Positions 46,184-54,760 of a DNA stretch of 64,000 nucleotides are shown here, in pieces. The position numbers and the translations under genes are program-made. The DNA comes from Martelella radicis (lineage in GTDB: Bacteria; Pseudomonadota; Alphaproteobacteria; Rhizobiales; Rhizobiaceae): the NCBI RefSeq assembly GCF_014196625.1, contig NZ_JACIDZ010000013.1, positions 1 to 64,000 on the forward strand, given 5' to 3'. Positions within the stretch are counted from its first letter, which is position 1, and every line of letters starts with the position of its first letter. The notes beneath the pieces were generated by a model that worked only from the letters and a program-made list of their open reading frames with translations, made no database searches and was not told the origin of the DNA.

Positions 46184-47202
46184 TGAAAATGCGTACTTCA
46201 GGCGCCCTGCTATGCGTTCTCCTAGCGACCACTGCCCCTGCATTCGCGCAGGATGCGCCGAGCGGGCTTGCCCAAGCGGCTGCCCAAGGCACGCAGCGCG
46301 CCGAACAGATCAATCAGCAGCAAGCCGACCAGCAACAATACGAGCAGCCCGACAGCGAGTTTCCTGTCATTGGGTCTGACCATCTACTCAAGTCGCTGGA
46401 TGAGTTGGACCGCCCACTTTCGCCAGAAGAAATCACGGCTTACGGCGCGGCGGTTCAATCTCAAATGCCGATGACCCCCGAGTTGATCCGCGACTACAAG
46501 CGTCGGGTGAATGAAAGCCAGAAAGCCGCAGCTCAACCGGCGACCGGCTTTCGGCCGAAGGCGATCTCTGATCAGGTTCAGGTTTCGCTCGAGGCAGCCG
46601 CCCAAACCACCGCGATCAAAACCTCACCCGGAACGATCTCCAACCTCGCCTTCTTTGACCGCACCGGAAAGGCTTGGCCCATTGCCAGCTATGGCGTCGG
46701 TCGCCCCAATGCGTTTCAGGTCTATGCGATGCAGGAGGGGAGCAATCAGCTCATGATCACGCCTCTTCTTCCGCATGCCTTTACAAACCTGACCGTTTCT
46801 CTGGTCGGTGAGGACCGGCCATTAATCATCGACGTCGAAACAAACGAAAAGGTCACTCAATATCGGCGCGACTATCAGGTCGACGGTCTTGGCCCGAACG
46901 CGCATGTTTCCACGGCCGTCAGCGCTCCGCCGAGCCGCGCCTCCAACCAGGTCATGATGGCGTTCGTCCAAGGCGCCGGCATTCCACAAAACGCCACGAG
47001 GCTTTCCACGGACGAACCGTCCGTATCGGCATGGCGATACGGAAAGGATCTCTACATCCGGACGACCAGCACGCTGCTTTCACCATCCTGGACTGAAAGC
47101 CTGACCGGTCCTGGCTCGGTGCACGCCTACAAGCTCAAACCTACGCCCGTTGCACTGATCTCGTCCGATGGCTCTGTCAAGAAAGTGAGAATTTTCCAAT
47201 GA
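46183..47202 (+). CDS. traN: DotH/IcmK (TraN) outer-membrane core protein
   Basis: The 339-residue protein has a signal peptide (~1-22, cleavage after AFA), a glutamine-rich stretch and the DotH domain. Segments GTISNLAFFDRTGKAWPIAS and NQLMITPLLPHAFTNLTVSL fit the family (VirB9-like beta-rich fold). It forms the outer-membrane core ring with DotC and DotD, neither of which is in the window. It overlaps both neighbours. Confidence 0.9.
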   Translation: MKMRTSGALLCVLLATTAPAFAQDAPSGLAQAAAQGTQRAEQINQQQADQQQYEQPDSEFPVIGSDHLLKSLDELDRPLSPEEITAYGAAVQSQMPMTPELIRDYKRRVNESQKAAAQPATGFRPKAISDQVQVSLEAAAQTTAIKTSPGTISNLAFFDRTGKAWPIASYGVGRPNAFQVYAMQEGSNQLMITPLLPHAFTNLTVSLVGEDRPLIIDVETNEKVTQYRRDYQVDGLGPNAHVSTAVSAPPSRASNQVMMAFVQGAGIPQNATRLSTDEPSVSAWRYGKDLYIRTTSTLLSPSWTESLTGPGSVHAYKLKPTPVALISSDGSVKKVRIFQ

Positions 47203-48491
47203 CCGATGCAGAAAACCGATCTGACGAGAACCACAACAACCCCGATACCAGCGAAACGTACCAGGCCGCGCCGGAAGTCGAGACGGAATCGCCCATGAAC
47301 GATGAACGGCGTTCCACGATCGATCGCAGCGCACAGCGCAACAATCGTATTGTCTACGGTGGTATTCTGGTGATCGCGGTCGGTCTTGGTTTCGTGTTGT
47401 GGCAGAGCTATTCGTCTTCGCCCGTTCCATCGTCGAGCGTTGCGCGCCCGCCGAATGTCGACAGTACGCCCGGTGGCGAACAGCAAGGACGTTCAGAGCG
47501 CTACCAGAATACGCTCGATCAGTCGAACGAGGTCGGTGCCAAGACAGCTTTTGAAAACGACGAGAGCTTCATCGCGACGCCTGACGAAGCCATGCGGTCG
47601 ATTGATACGATCGGGCAAAAGAAAGAGCCGCCGCCGGTAAAACGGCCAGTCGCCCCCGCCAATGTAATCGAGCATCGCGACCAACCTGTTGAATACCGAA
47701 CCGCCGATCGTCGGCCGCCACCCAAACCGCAAACTGACTATCGACGCATTGATCAGCTTGCGAGCGCCATGAGCGCGCAACAGCAAGGATTGCTTCAGTC
47801 CTGGCAGCCTGTGGCCTCGCAGGCGACAGTTGTCGTTGAACAGGATCTGTATACGCCGCCCGAACAGCTCACAGCCAGCAAAGGACAGGACGGTGGCAAC
47901 GGTTCTGTGCAGGCGTCCGGTTCTTCGCCGGTTCAAACCTATGCAGTCGCCGGCGATACGGTCATGGCGCGTATCCAGAACGCTTCCGATTCCGATACGC
48001 CCGGACCTGTGATCGCCGAGATCATCAATGGCCCCCTAGATGGCGCACGCGCCATTGGCGCCTTTGAGGTAAACAAGACGCAGAGCGCGCTCGTCATTCA
48101 GTTCGATCGGATCGCGATGCCCGATGGCGCTAACTACGACACCAGCGCCTATGCGATCGATGCGCAGCAATCGACCATCGCGGTGAAGACAGACATCGAC
48201 CGCCGTTATTTTCAGCGCTACGGCGGTAAACTGGCGGCCGCATTCATATCCGGTCTGAGCGGCTCTCTGTCTCAACCGCAACAGCAATATGTTGGCATTT
48301 CCGACAATATTGGCTCCATCATCACCAACAAGCCGACGGTGAACGAAAGCATCTATGCCGGCTTCGCCGCAGCTGGCGACGCCATTTCCAGCGACCTCAA
48401 CAACAATGCGCCAAGCGGCCCTCTGGTCAAGGTTCGTGCCGGTCAGATGATCGGTATCCTGTTCCTCGAAAATGTCGGGGTGGCGAACTGA
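47199..48491 (+). CDS. traO: DotG/IcmE (TraO) channel protein, VirB10-like
   Basis: The 430-residue protein has an N-terminal cytoplasmic tail, one membrane segment (~50-70), a proline-rich region and a C-terminal VirB10/TrbI-like domain from ~240 (TYAVAGDTVMARIQNASDSD; IAEIINGPLDGARAIGAF). The last residues AGQMIGILFLEN are conserved in the family. TraO spans both membranes as the channel. Compared with Legionella IcmE (over 1000 residues) it lacks the pentapeptide repeats, as in short conjugation versions. Confidence 0.9.
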   Translation: MTDAENRSDENHNNPDTSETYQAAPEVETESPMNDERRSTIDRSAQRNNRIVYGGILVIAVGLGFVLWQSYSSSPVPSSSVARPPNVDSTPGGEQQGRSERYQNTLDQSNEVGAKTAFENDESFIATPDEAMRSIDTIGQKKEPPPVKRPVAPANVIEHRDQPVEYRTADRRPPPKPQTDYRRIDQLASAMSAQQQGLLQSWQPVASQATVVVEQDLYTPPEQLTASKGQDGGNGSVQASGSSPVQTYAVAGDTVMARIQNASDSDTPGPVIAEIINGPLDGARAIGAFEVNKTQSALVIQFDRIAMPDGANYDTSAYAIDAQQSTIAVKTDIDRRYFQRYGGKLAAAFISGLSGSLSQPQQQYVGISDNIGSIITNKPTVNESIYAGFAAAGDAISSDLNNNAPSGPLVKVRAGQMIGILFLENVGVAN

Positions 48492-48811
48492 TGGCGGAAA
48501 GCAGCTTCAATATCTACGGCACGCCGGTTTACTGGCGGGAAACAGTGCGAACGCCGCGCCTGCTTATCTTCGATGCCCGCCTGATATTCTTCTTCCTGCT
48601 TTTGATATTGCACCTGCGGCTATGGACCTTCATCGCTCTGGTGCTCGCGTGCTGCGGGTTCTGGCTCATCGAGCGCTATGGGTACGCTTTCCCGAATGCA
48701 CTGAGGGCCATTCGCAGTCTTATTGCTGGCCGCCAACGCCCTGCCCTACCCGGCTACAGATACCGTTCAATGATCGACTATGGCTTTGAGACGCGTGAGG
48801 TTCCGGGATGA
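48491..48811 (+). CDS. traK: IcmT/TraK-type small membrane protein
   Basis: The 106-residue protein begins NIYGTPVYWRETVRTPRLLI, followed by two hydrophobic segments (~28-60) and a C-terminal EVPG. This matches IcmT/TraK proteins, which are small components of type IVB machines. It overlaps traO by one base and the next gene by ATGA. Confidence 0.85.
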   Translation: MAESSFNIYGTPVYWRETVRTPRLLIFDARLIFFFLLLILHLRLWTFIALVLACCGFWLIERYGYAFPNALRAIRSLIAGRQRPALPGYRYRSMIDYGFETREVPG

Positions 48812-49014
48812 GCATAGCTCGAGCAAACACAGCCAAAGCTCCCGTCTGCGCATGTGTGCTCTCGGAAGGCATTGCCGGCGGCAGCGCAATTTGCGCTGTG
48901 GGTGGCGACTATAGCTTGATCAACGCGAGCCAGAACCAGTTGGCGGATGCCTCTGAATCTATTTTGGCTTCTGTGAAGTCAAACTCAGCGCGACAAAAAG
49001 GAGAGATGATTTGA
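48808..49014 (+). CDS. Small hypothetical protein coupled to traK
   Basis: A 68-residue frame starts within the traK stop (ATGA), which suggests coupling. The sequence (VCACVLSEGIAGGSAICAVG) has three cysteines and small residues but no clear family. It could be a small tra product, or a chance frame at the operon end. It stops 180 bases before repC. Confidence 0.4.
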   Translation: MSIARANTAKAPVCACVLSEGIAGGSAICAVGGDYSLINASQNQLADASESILASVKSNSARQKGEMI

Positions 49015-49024
49015 GGTAGGCTTA

Positions 49025-49140
49025 AAACGACAAAGCCCCGCGCGGCGGCAACCGGCGAGGGCTTAGTGCTAAAATAGCCGAAGACATTGATAGGCTCTTT
49101 TTAGCATTCACCCGACATCGTAGGCAAGAGGAAAAACGCA
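49025..49140 (-). ncRNA. Candidate antisense ctRNA of the repC replicon
   Basis: In the leader of repC, TGCTAAAA (49067-49074) pairs with TTTTAGCA (49099-49106), with an inner AGCC/GGCT pair. Next to it AAGCCC (49033-49038) pairs with GGGCTT (49059-49064). Read on the minus strand, this second hairpin runs into TTTGTCGTTTTAAG, a terminator. A stem-loop followed by a terminator antisense to the repC leader is the architecture of the ctRNAs that set repABC plasmid copy number. No repB gene is adjacent. The promoter and 5' end are not mapped. Confidence 0.6.
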
Positions 49141-49196
49141 TTTTATGCGCACGATACCGCTTTGCCTGCTTCCTGCTCATAAGCAAGGAAAACGGA

Positions 49197-50501
49197 ATGT
49201 TAAAATCATCGAGTGCACAGCCGTCAGGCTGGCGCAAACAAACGCCAGACCGCGCTTACTTTTCCGACCTAGCGGTCAAAGCTCTCATCGGCGATCACAG
49301 CCGCGCCGAAATCAGACAGCTTCTCAATCGCATTCGGCCCGTCCTGCGGACGAACACCACGCAAATGCTCCTGTTGAATATCCTTTTCGATGCCACCTAT
49401 GAGCAAGACTGGCAGAAAGGATCGAAGCCGGTCGTCTGGCTGTCCAACGACGCCCTTGCCCGCCAGCTCAATATCAGCGTCAGCGCCACGCGCGCCGCGC
49501 TGCGGGCGCTCACTGACATGGGCGTCATTACGCATCATGACAGCGCCAATTGCCGCCGCTTCGGGCATCGCGACCGATCCGGCCGGATTGTTCATGCCCA
49601 CGGCATCAGCCTTGCCTTGCTGGAAGCGCGGTTTGACGAGCTGACGGCCAAGGCCGACAGGCTCGATCTCGAAAACCATCGCCGGCGCGTCCTGCGCAAC
49701 GACATCACGTCGCTTAGGCGCAACATCATGGCCGCCCTGGATATGTCGAAAGAGACGCTTCCAGCGCGCCGCTGGCATAGCTTCGCAAAGCGGCTCGATC
49801 ATCTGAGGGCATTCCTGGGCAAGATTGGCCGCGCCAGTCTCGATCACCTTGAGCGTATGCACCGCGATTTCGAACGCCTTTGGAAGACGCTCAATGCGAT
49901 GGTCATGCGTGATAAGGACAAGGAAACTGACACCACGGAGTCCGTCAACAGACATCTATTAAAACCTACAACCGAACCTGAAATAGTATCTTGTAATGAC
50001 GAACGGAGTTGCGCTGACGCGCAACACTCTGGCTTTCAAGCTGACAGCGCCTGCGGCGCTGAAAGAATGGCTCTTGAAAATGAGCCTGAGCGGATTGTGA
50101 AGCCCGAACAAGCGGAAAATCCGGTGAAGTCCGGACGGCGAATAGATCTTCGAACCGTGCTGACAGCGTGCCCGATCATTTCCGAACTTTCCCCCGTGCC
50201 ACCGCGAAGCTGGCGCGAATTGGACGCATACGCCGCTGAACTTCGCCCCATGCTCGGCGTGTCGGCTCACGCCTGGGCGGAAATGCGACAGGTCGCAGGG
50301 CAAGAGCTCGCTTCGCTCGCCCTCGCCATCACCGCCCAAAAGCAGGCCGACGGCGAGGTCAGTTCGCCGGGAGGCTATCTGCGGGGAATGGCCCGGAAAG
50401 CCGCCGACGGCGAATTGCATCTCGAAAAGTCTTTGCACGGGCTACTCGCTCGAAAATTGGCCGCGCGGCCGGATCAAGGCCGCCAAGAGCTGTTCCAATA
50501 G
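49197..50501 (+). CDS. repC: Plasmid replication initiator RepC
   Basis: The 434-residue protein matches RepC of repABC-type plasmids. The N-terminal DNA-binding part shows VWLSNDALARQLNISVSATR with a helix-turn-helix, then DSANCRRFGHRDRSGRIVHA and HGISLALLEARF. The C-terminal RP-C part shows LTACPIISELS, LRPMLGVSAHAWAEMR and SPGGYLRGMARKA. RepC initiates replication, and the origin of such plasmids usually lies inside the repC gene. Neither repA nor repB is next to it. It follows the tra operon in the same direction. Confidence 0.93.
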   Translation: MLKSSSAQPSGWRKQTPDRAYFSDLAVKALIGDHSRAEIRQLLNRIRPVLRTNTTQMLLLNILFDATYEQDWQKGSKPVVWLSNDALARQLNISVSATRAALRALTDMGVITHHDSANCRRFGHRDRSGRIVHAHGISLALLEARFDELTAKADRLDLENHRRRVLRNDITSLRRNIMAALDMSKETLPARRWHSFAKRLDHLRAFLGKIGRASLDHLERMHRDFERLWKTLNAMVMRDKDKETDTTESVNRHLLKPTTEPEIVSCNDERSCADAQHSGFQADSACGAERMALENEPERIVKPEQAENPVKSGRRIDLRTVLTACPIISELSPVPPRSWRELDAYAAELRPMLGVSAHAWAEMRQVAGQELASLALAITAQKQADGEVSSPGGYLRGMARKAADGELHLEKSLHGLLARKLAARPDQGRQELFQ

Positions 50502-50526
50502 TGGGTTAGGAGGCTGAAATTCCACC

Positions 50527-51039
50527 ATGAAACGCATGCGATCCAAGTTTTTGCTCGGTATTGCCGGGGCCGTCGCGATCATTGCCGCCATTCCGGAGGC
50601 CGGCAACTTCGTCCAATCGATTGGCGTGCCGAAATCGATCCTTCGCGAAATCGGCCGGCAATCTGAGAAATACAGTCGGCAAACGACAATCGTCACCAGT
50701 GCCGGGGAAATCAGCGTTTACGACGGGGACACCATCAAAATCGGCGGTCAACGGATGCGCTTGCTCGACATCGACACACCCGAGATTTCCAAGCCGCGGT
50801 GCAGCTATGAGGAAAAGGCGGGGTCTGAGGCCCGGGACAGGCTGCGAGAGCTGATCGGTCAGGCCGGGACCGTCGAAATCATCGACAGCGGAACAACCGA
50901 CAAGTACGGTCGGAATCTGATCCATGTCGAGATCGACGGTCGGGACGCGGGTAAGGTCCTCTTAAACGAAGGTCTTGCGCTTCGCTACCGGGGCGGGTCC
51001 GCCGCCTGGAGCGCGAGAAAACGGCATTGGTGCGGGTGA
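50527..51039 (+). CDS. Thermonuclease-family (SNase-like) protein
   Basis: The 170-residue protein has an N-terminal signal or membrane segment (~7-25) and the staphylococcal-nuclease core: EISVYDGDTIKIGGQRMRLL, DIDTPEISKPRCSYEEKAG and TTDKYGRNLIHVEIDGRDAG. The aspartate, arginine and glutamate typical of the active site (YDGDT, RMRLLDIDTPE) are present. Such nucleases often sit in conjugative plasmid backbones. The gene follows repC by 25 bases. Its stop overlaps the TTG-start reading of the next gene. Confidence 0.85.
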   Translation: MKRMRSKFLLGIAGAVAIIAAIPEAGNFVQSIGVPKSILREIGRQSEKYSRQTTIVTSAGEISVYDGDTIKIGGQRMRLLDIDTPEISKPRCSYEEKAGSEARDRLRELIGQAGTVEIIDSGTTDKYGRNLIHVEIDGRDAGKVLLNEGLALRYRGGSAAWSARKRHWCG

Positions 51040-51047
51040 AAGAGAAT

Positions 51048-51854
51048 ATGGCGAACCAAAAATACGACGATATTCCAAGAATTTTGGCTGAATACAACGA
51101 TATTATGAGGGTGCTCGTCGAACGGTTGGATACACCTCAGACTAGAAAGACATTGGACGCTCTGTTGGATGAGATCCGGGGCGTAGTCAACGCAATCACC
51201 CCTTTGGCCGTTTTCTCTGCCAAATTTGATCAAACCATGCAGCTCAACGAGAAAATAGTGCAAATTGGCTGGATGCCTCACCCGGTTTTTCCGCTTGATA
51301 CGCTCGACTTGCATCTACAAGACTCCGAACTTGACGCACTTCTCGCCCGATATGTCGAGGAAAATTTCGAAGCAATAGAATGCTTCTTTATAGAGAGTGC
51401 CACGAAATATGGCATTACTGATACAGTGCCGATGGTGATGACCGAGGCGTTGAATTGCCATTGTCATAATAACTACCGCGCTGTGGTCCGTCTGCTGTTT
51501 CCGGAAATCGAGAGTGCAGCGCGAACGGTTTTCAGGTACCCCATCCAAAAGGGCATTGCGAGCATACCGGATGTGCGCGAGATAATTGGGAAGTTGTCGT
51601 TTCCAATGGTATTTGACCACCCCGGAACATTCTCAATATATGATAAGCTCAATGAACATATGTATCGCCAAGTTAAATCATCTCTAGAATTAACCGCTGC
51701 GCAAGCCGATCCGGTCCCGAACCGTCATGCTGCAATCCACGGTTTGGTCGATTATAGTTCGATGCAGAACAGCATGAACACGATCATCATGGCCGATTTC
51801 ATCTTTAGGCTTTTGGGTGAGATTTCGAAGATGCCTCGCAAAAACGGGAACTAG
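51048..51854 (+). CDS. Unknown protein with HEPN-like RX4H motif near its C-terminus
   Basis: The ATG at 51048 follows GAAAGAGA and gives 268 residues. A longer form from a TTG at 51027 would overlap the nuclease gene. Near residues 224-240 the motif PNRHAAIHGLVDY holds R-x4-H, the pattern of HEPN RNase domains, followed by NSMNTIIMADFIFRL. The middle part is helical with EALNCHCHNNYRAVVR. No classical toxin-antitoxin partner is adjacent, but a nuclease lies just upstream. The base composition is more AT-rich than its neighbours. A defence or abortive role is inference. Confidence 0.5.
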   Translation: MANQKYDDIPRILAEYNDIMRVLVERLDTPQTRKTLDALLDEIRGVVNAITPLAVFSAKFDQTMQLNEKIVQIGWMPHPVFPLDTLDLHLQDSELDALLARYVEENFEAIECFFIESATKYGITDTVPMVMTEALNCHCHNNYRAVVRLLFPEIESAARTVFRYPIQKGIASIPDVREIIGKLSFPMVFDHPGTFSIYDKLNEHMYRQVKSSLELTAAQADPVPNRHAAIHGLVDYSSMQNSMNTIIMADFIFRLLGEISKMPRKNGN

Positions 51855-51891
51855 ATCTCTGTCTAAATCTATTGGCCTTTCGCCCGTTGGC

Positions 51892-52020
51892 CGACCGCGC
51901 TCTATGTCTTCGGCACGAAGCCAGCCTTTGGTCGTCTTCGCCCATTCGGGTGACGATCGCTAAGGCAGACTGCCGCCATTGGCATCGGGCAATGAAGGAC
52001 CGGCCATCGATGCAGTCGGT
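51892..52020. repeat. 129-bp diverged direct repeat, copy A
   Basis: This stretch aligns without gaps to 63744-63872 with about 23 differences (about 82% identity). It begins CGACCGCGCTCTATG and includes CTTCGGCACGAAGCCAGC and GGGTGACGA. Read on the minus strand both copies give the shared peptide VTRMGED and ASCRRHRARS, so it may be a fragment of one conserved gene or a repeated element. Confidence 0.75.
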
Positions 52021-52199
52021 CGCGGCTGCGCTTCGCTTTAAACTGGAACTTCGTCGTAAGTGTGCGTCTCCCGATTGTGAGAACGGCGGTGCAAAAGTCG
52101 GCCACGGAAGCGGCGGAATAATTCGGTCGCGGGCGGCGTAAAAACCGGCCACCTATTTTCCTTCTGCAATGATCGCAGGAGGGACAGAGGATCTACACC

Positions 52200-53696
52200 G
52201 TGGAACTTTATCTGAAGGTTCGTCTGGCCGTCTCGGAAGGGATGAGCCGACGTCAGGCAGCCAAACACTTCAACATATCCCGCGACAGCGTAGCGAAGAT
52301 GCTGTCGTATTCGACGCCACCTGGCTATCAGCGACAATCACCAGTCCGGCGGCCGAAGCTGGATGCGTTCGTTTCGACGATCGACCACTGGTTGGATGAA
52401 GACAGACACGTACCGCGCAAACAGCGCCATACGGCCAAGCGTGTATTTGACCGGCTTCGTGATGAGTGCGGGTTCACCGGCGGTTATACGATCATCAAGG
52501 ACTATATCCGCGAACGGGAACAGCGCCGTCAGGAAGTCTTCGTGCCGCTTTCTCATCCGCCCGGCCATGCGCAGGCTGATTTCGGTGAGGCGATGGTGGT
52601 GATCGGCGGTGTTGAGCAGAAAGCCCGTTTCTTCGTACTCGATCTTCCGCATAGCGACGGTTGCTATGTGCGGGCTTATCCGGCGGCGGTGGCCGAGGCC
52701 TGGGTCGATGGCCACGTCCATGCATTTGCGTTCTTCGGGGCCGTGCCGCAATCGATCGTTTATGACAATGACCGCTGCCTTGTGGCGAAGATCCTGCCTG
52801 ACGGCACGCGCAAGCGGGCAACACTGTTCAGCGGGTTCCTGTCCCACTACCTGATCCGGGATCGCTATGGCCGACCCGGAAAGGGCAATGACAAGGGGAA
52901 TGTCGAGGGCCTCGTGGGCTATGCCCGGCGTAACTTCATGGTCCCCATCCCGCAGTTTCCGACGTGGGATGCGTTCAATGCCTTTCTGGAAGAACAGTGC
53001 CGCAAGCGCCAGCGCGACAGGCTGCGTGGTGAGAGCGAGACGATCGGTGAACGGCTGCAGCGCGATCTGGCGGCTATGTGCCCCTTGCCAGCGTCGCCCT
53101 TTGACGCCTGCGATCAGGCCAGCGCCAGGGTGACGGCCCAGTCTCTCGTTCGCTACAAGACGAACGATTATTCCGTACCCGTCGCCTATGGCCATCAGGA
53201 CGTTTGGGTCCGAGGCTATGTCGACAAGGTGGTGATCGGTTGCCGCGGCGAGGTCATCGCTCGCCATCCCCGAAGCTTTGATCGGGAGGATATCATCTTC
53301 GATCCTGTGCATTACCTGCCGCTGATCGAGCGGAAGATCAATGCGCTTGATCAGGCAGCCCCTTTGCAGGGCTGGGATCTGCCGGAGGAATTCGCGACAC
53401 TGTGCCGTCTGATGGAAGGCCGCATGGCAAAGCATGGCCGGCGAGAATACGTGCAGGTTCTTCGACTGCTGGAAAGCTTCGATATGGCTGACCTGCATGC
53501 GGCGATCAAGCAAGCCCTGCAACTCGGTGCGATCGGCTTCGACGCCGTCAAACATCTGATTCTTTGCCGGGTGGAGCGCCGGCCGCCTCGACTGGATCTG
53601 TCGATCTATCCCTACCTGCCGAGAGCAACCGTGGAGACGACATCGGCGAAGGCGTATATGGGCCTCCTGTCATCGGTGAAGGGAGAAGCGGCATGA
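52200..53696 (+). CDS. istA: IS21-family transposase IstA
   Basis: The GTG at 52200 gives 498 residues. The N-terminal helix-turn-helix (SRRQAAKHFNISRDSVAKML) is followed by the DDE integrase core: HAQADFGEAMVVIGG with the first aspartate, SIVYDNDRCLV with the second, and DKGNVEGLVGYARR with the glutamate. A C-terminal beta domain ends the protein. The ribosome site AGGAGGG precedes the start. Its stop overlaps istB as ATGA, the usual IS21 coupling. Confidence 0.95.
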   Translation: MELYLKVRLAVSEGMSRRQAAKHFNISRDSVAKMLSYSTPPGYQRQSPVRRPKLDAFVSTIDHWLDEDRHVPRKQRHTAKRVFDRLRDECGFTGGYTIIKDYIREREQRRQEVFVPLSHPPGHAQADFGEAMVVIGGVEQKARFFVLDLPHSDGCYVRAYPAAVAEAWVDGHVHAFAFFGAVPQSIVYDNDRCLVAKILPDGTRKRATLFSGFLSHYLIRDRYGRPGKGNDKGNVEGLVGYARRNFMVPIPQFPTWDAFNAFLEEQCRKRQRDRLRGESETIGERLQRDLAAMCPLPASPFDACDQASARVTAQSLVRYKTNDYSVPVAYGHQDVWVRGYVDKVVIGCRGEVIARHPRSFDREDIIFDPVHYLPLIERKINALDQAAPLQGWDLPEEFATLCRLMEGRMAKHGRREYVQVLRLLESFDMADLHAAIKQALQLGAIGFDAVKHLILCRVERRPPRLDLSIYPYLPRATVETTSAKAYMGLLSSVKGEAA

Positions 53697-54451
53697 GCGC
53701 CGAAGCCCCAGAGATCCTACTTGCCCACGACCTCAAGAGCCTGAAGCTGCCGACCTTCCAGCGGGAGTATCAGAAACTGGCCCGGCTTTGCGCCACCGAG
53801 GGCGTCGACCATATCGGATACCTCACCCGGCTTGCCGAGCGGGAAATGATCGAACGGGATCGCCGCAAGGTCGAGCGCCGTATCAAGGCAGCCAAATTCC
53901 CGGTCGTCAAAAGTCTCGACAGTTTCGATTTTGCCGCCATACCGAAGCTCAACAAGATGCAGGTGCTGGAACTGGCCCGCTGCGAATGGATCGAGCGTCG
54001 CGAGAACGTCATCGCTCTCGGCCCCAGCGGAACCGGCAAGACCCACATCGCGCTGGCCCTGGGCCTAGCCGCCTGCCAGAAGGGCCTGTCCGTCGGCTTC
54101 ACCACGGCCGCTGCCCTGGTCAGCGAGATGATGGAGGCTCGTGACGAGCGGCGCCTCTTGCGTTTCCAGAAGCAGATGGCAGGATACAAGCTGCTGATCA
54201 TCGACGAACTCGGCTTCGTGCCGTTGTCAAAGACCGGCGCGGAATTGCTGTTCGAGCTGATCTCGCAACGCTATGAGCGGGGCGCCACCCTGATCACCAG
54301 CAATCTGCCCTTTGACGAATGGACCGAAATCCTGGGATCCGAGCGACTGACCGGCGCTCTGCTCGACCGCGTCACCCACCACGTCAACATTCTCGAAATG
54401 AATGGCGACAGCTATCATCTCGCCCAAAGCCGCGCCCGAAAGGCCGGCTGA
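53693..54451 (+). CDS. istB: IS21-family ATP-binding helper IstB
   Basis: The ATG at 53693 overlaps the istA stop (ATGA). The 252-residue AAA+ protein has Walker A LGPSGTGKTHIALALG, Walker B LLIIDELGF and sensor region TLITSNLPFDEW. IstB uses ATP to choose the target and activate IstA. The gene is full length. Confidence 0.95.
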   Translation: MSAEAPEILLAHDLKSLKLPTFQREYQKLARLCATEGVDHIGYLTRLAEREMIERDRRKVERRIKAAKFPVVKSLDSFDFAAIPKLNKMQVLELARCEWIERRENVIALGPSGTGKTHIALALGLAACQKGLSVGFTTAAALVSEMMEARDERRLLRFQKQMAGYKLLIIDELGFVPLSKTGAELLFELISQRYERGATLITSNLPFDEWTEILGSERLTGALLDRVTHHVNILEMNGDSYHLAQSRARKAG

Positions 54452-54470
54452 AACCCTTCAGAAAATCGCT

Positions 54471-54527
54471 ACGCCGGTATGAGGCCCCCGCTCGGGCTAC
54501 GCCCTCCCGCGAGCCTCATACCGGCGT
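54471..54527. repeat. Perfect 15-bp inverted repeat after istB
   Basis: ACGCCGGTATGAGGC (54471-54485) and its exact inverse (54513-54527) flank a 27-base spacer, forming a strong hairpin between istB and the right terminal repeats. It has no T tract. It may end istAB transcription or help shield the element from outside transcription. Confidence 0.6.
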
Positions 54528-54760
54528 CCAAAGTGGCCGACTTTTGCTCCGCCCCGTGGCCGGTTTTTACGCCGCCGTTGACAGGCAAGCGCCTGCAAGC
54601 TCTAAAAAAAACAGCGGGCCGATAAATGCGTAGTTCCAAGACCAAGGTTGATTTCTGACTTGATGCAGAATTCGGCTCGCATGTTGCGAATGCACTGTTT
54701 AATATTCTCAAATAAGACGTAAGTATTGAAGCGCCTTATTTTTTGAAAAAGGAGGCCGAA

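Larger units (their letters stand above)
52076..54583 (+). mobile_element. IS21-family insertion sequence (intact)
   Basis: The element holds istA and istB, with multiple terminal repeats typical of IS21. On the left these are GGCGGTGCAAAAGTCGGCC at 52085-52105 and a related copy at 52132-52152. On the right, in inverse orientation, they are at 54533-54553 and 54556-54576. The outermost bases TGT (left, at 52076) and ACA (right, at 54583) bound it. No matching target duplication was found at these edges, so the boundary may be off by a few bases, or the flanks recombined. Confidence 0.85.

Noticed and set aside
54533..54576. The tandem GTGGCCG...CGCC repeats as a CRISPR-like array
   Set aside because: There are only two copies at each end, in inverse orientation around istAB. 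They are the terminal repeats of the IS21 element.
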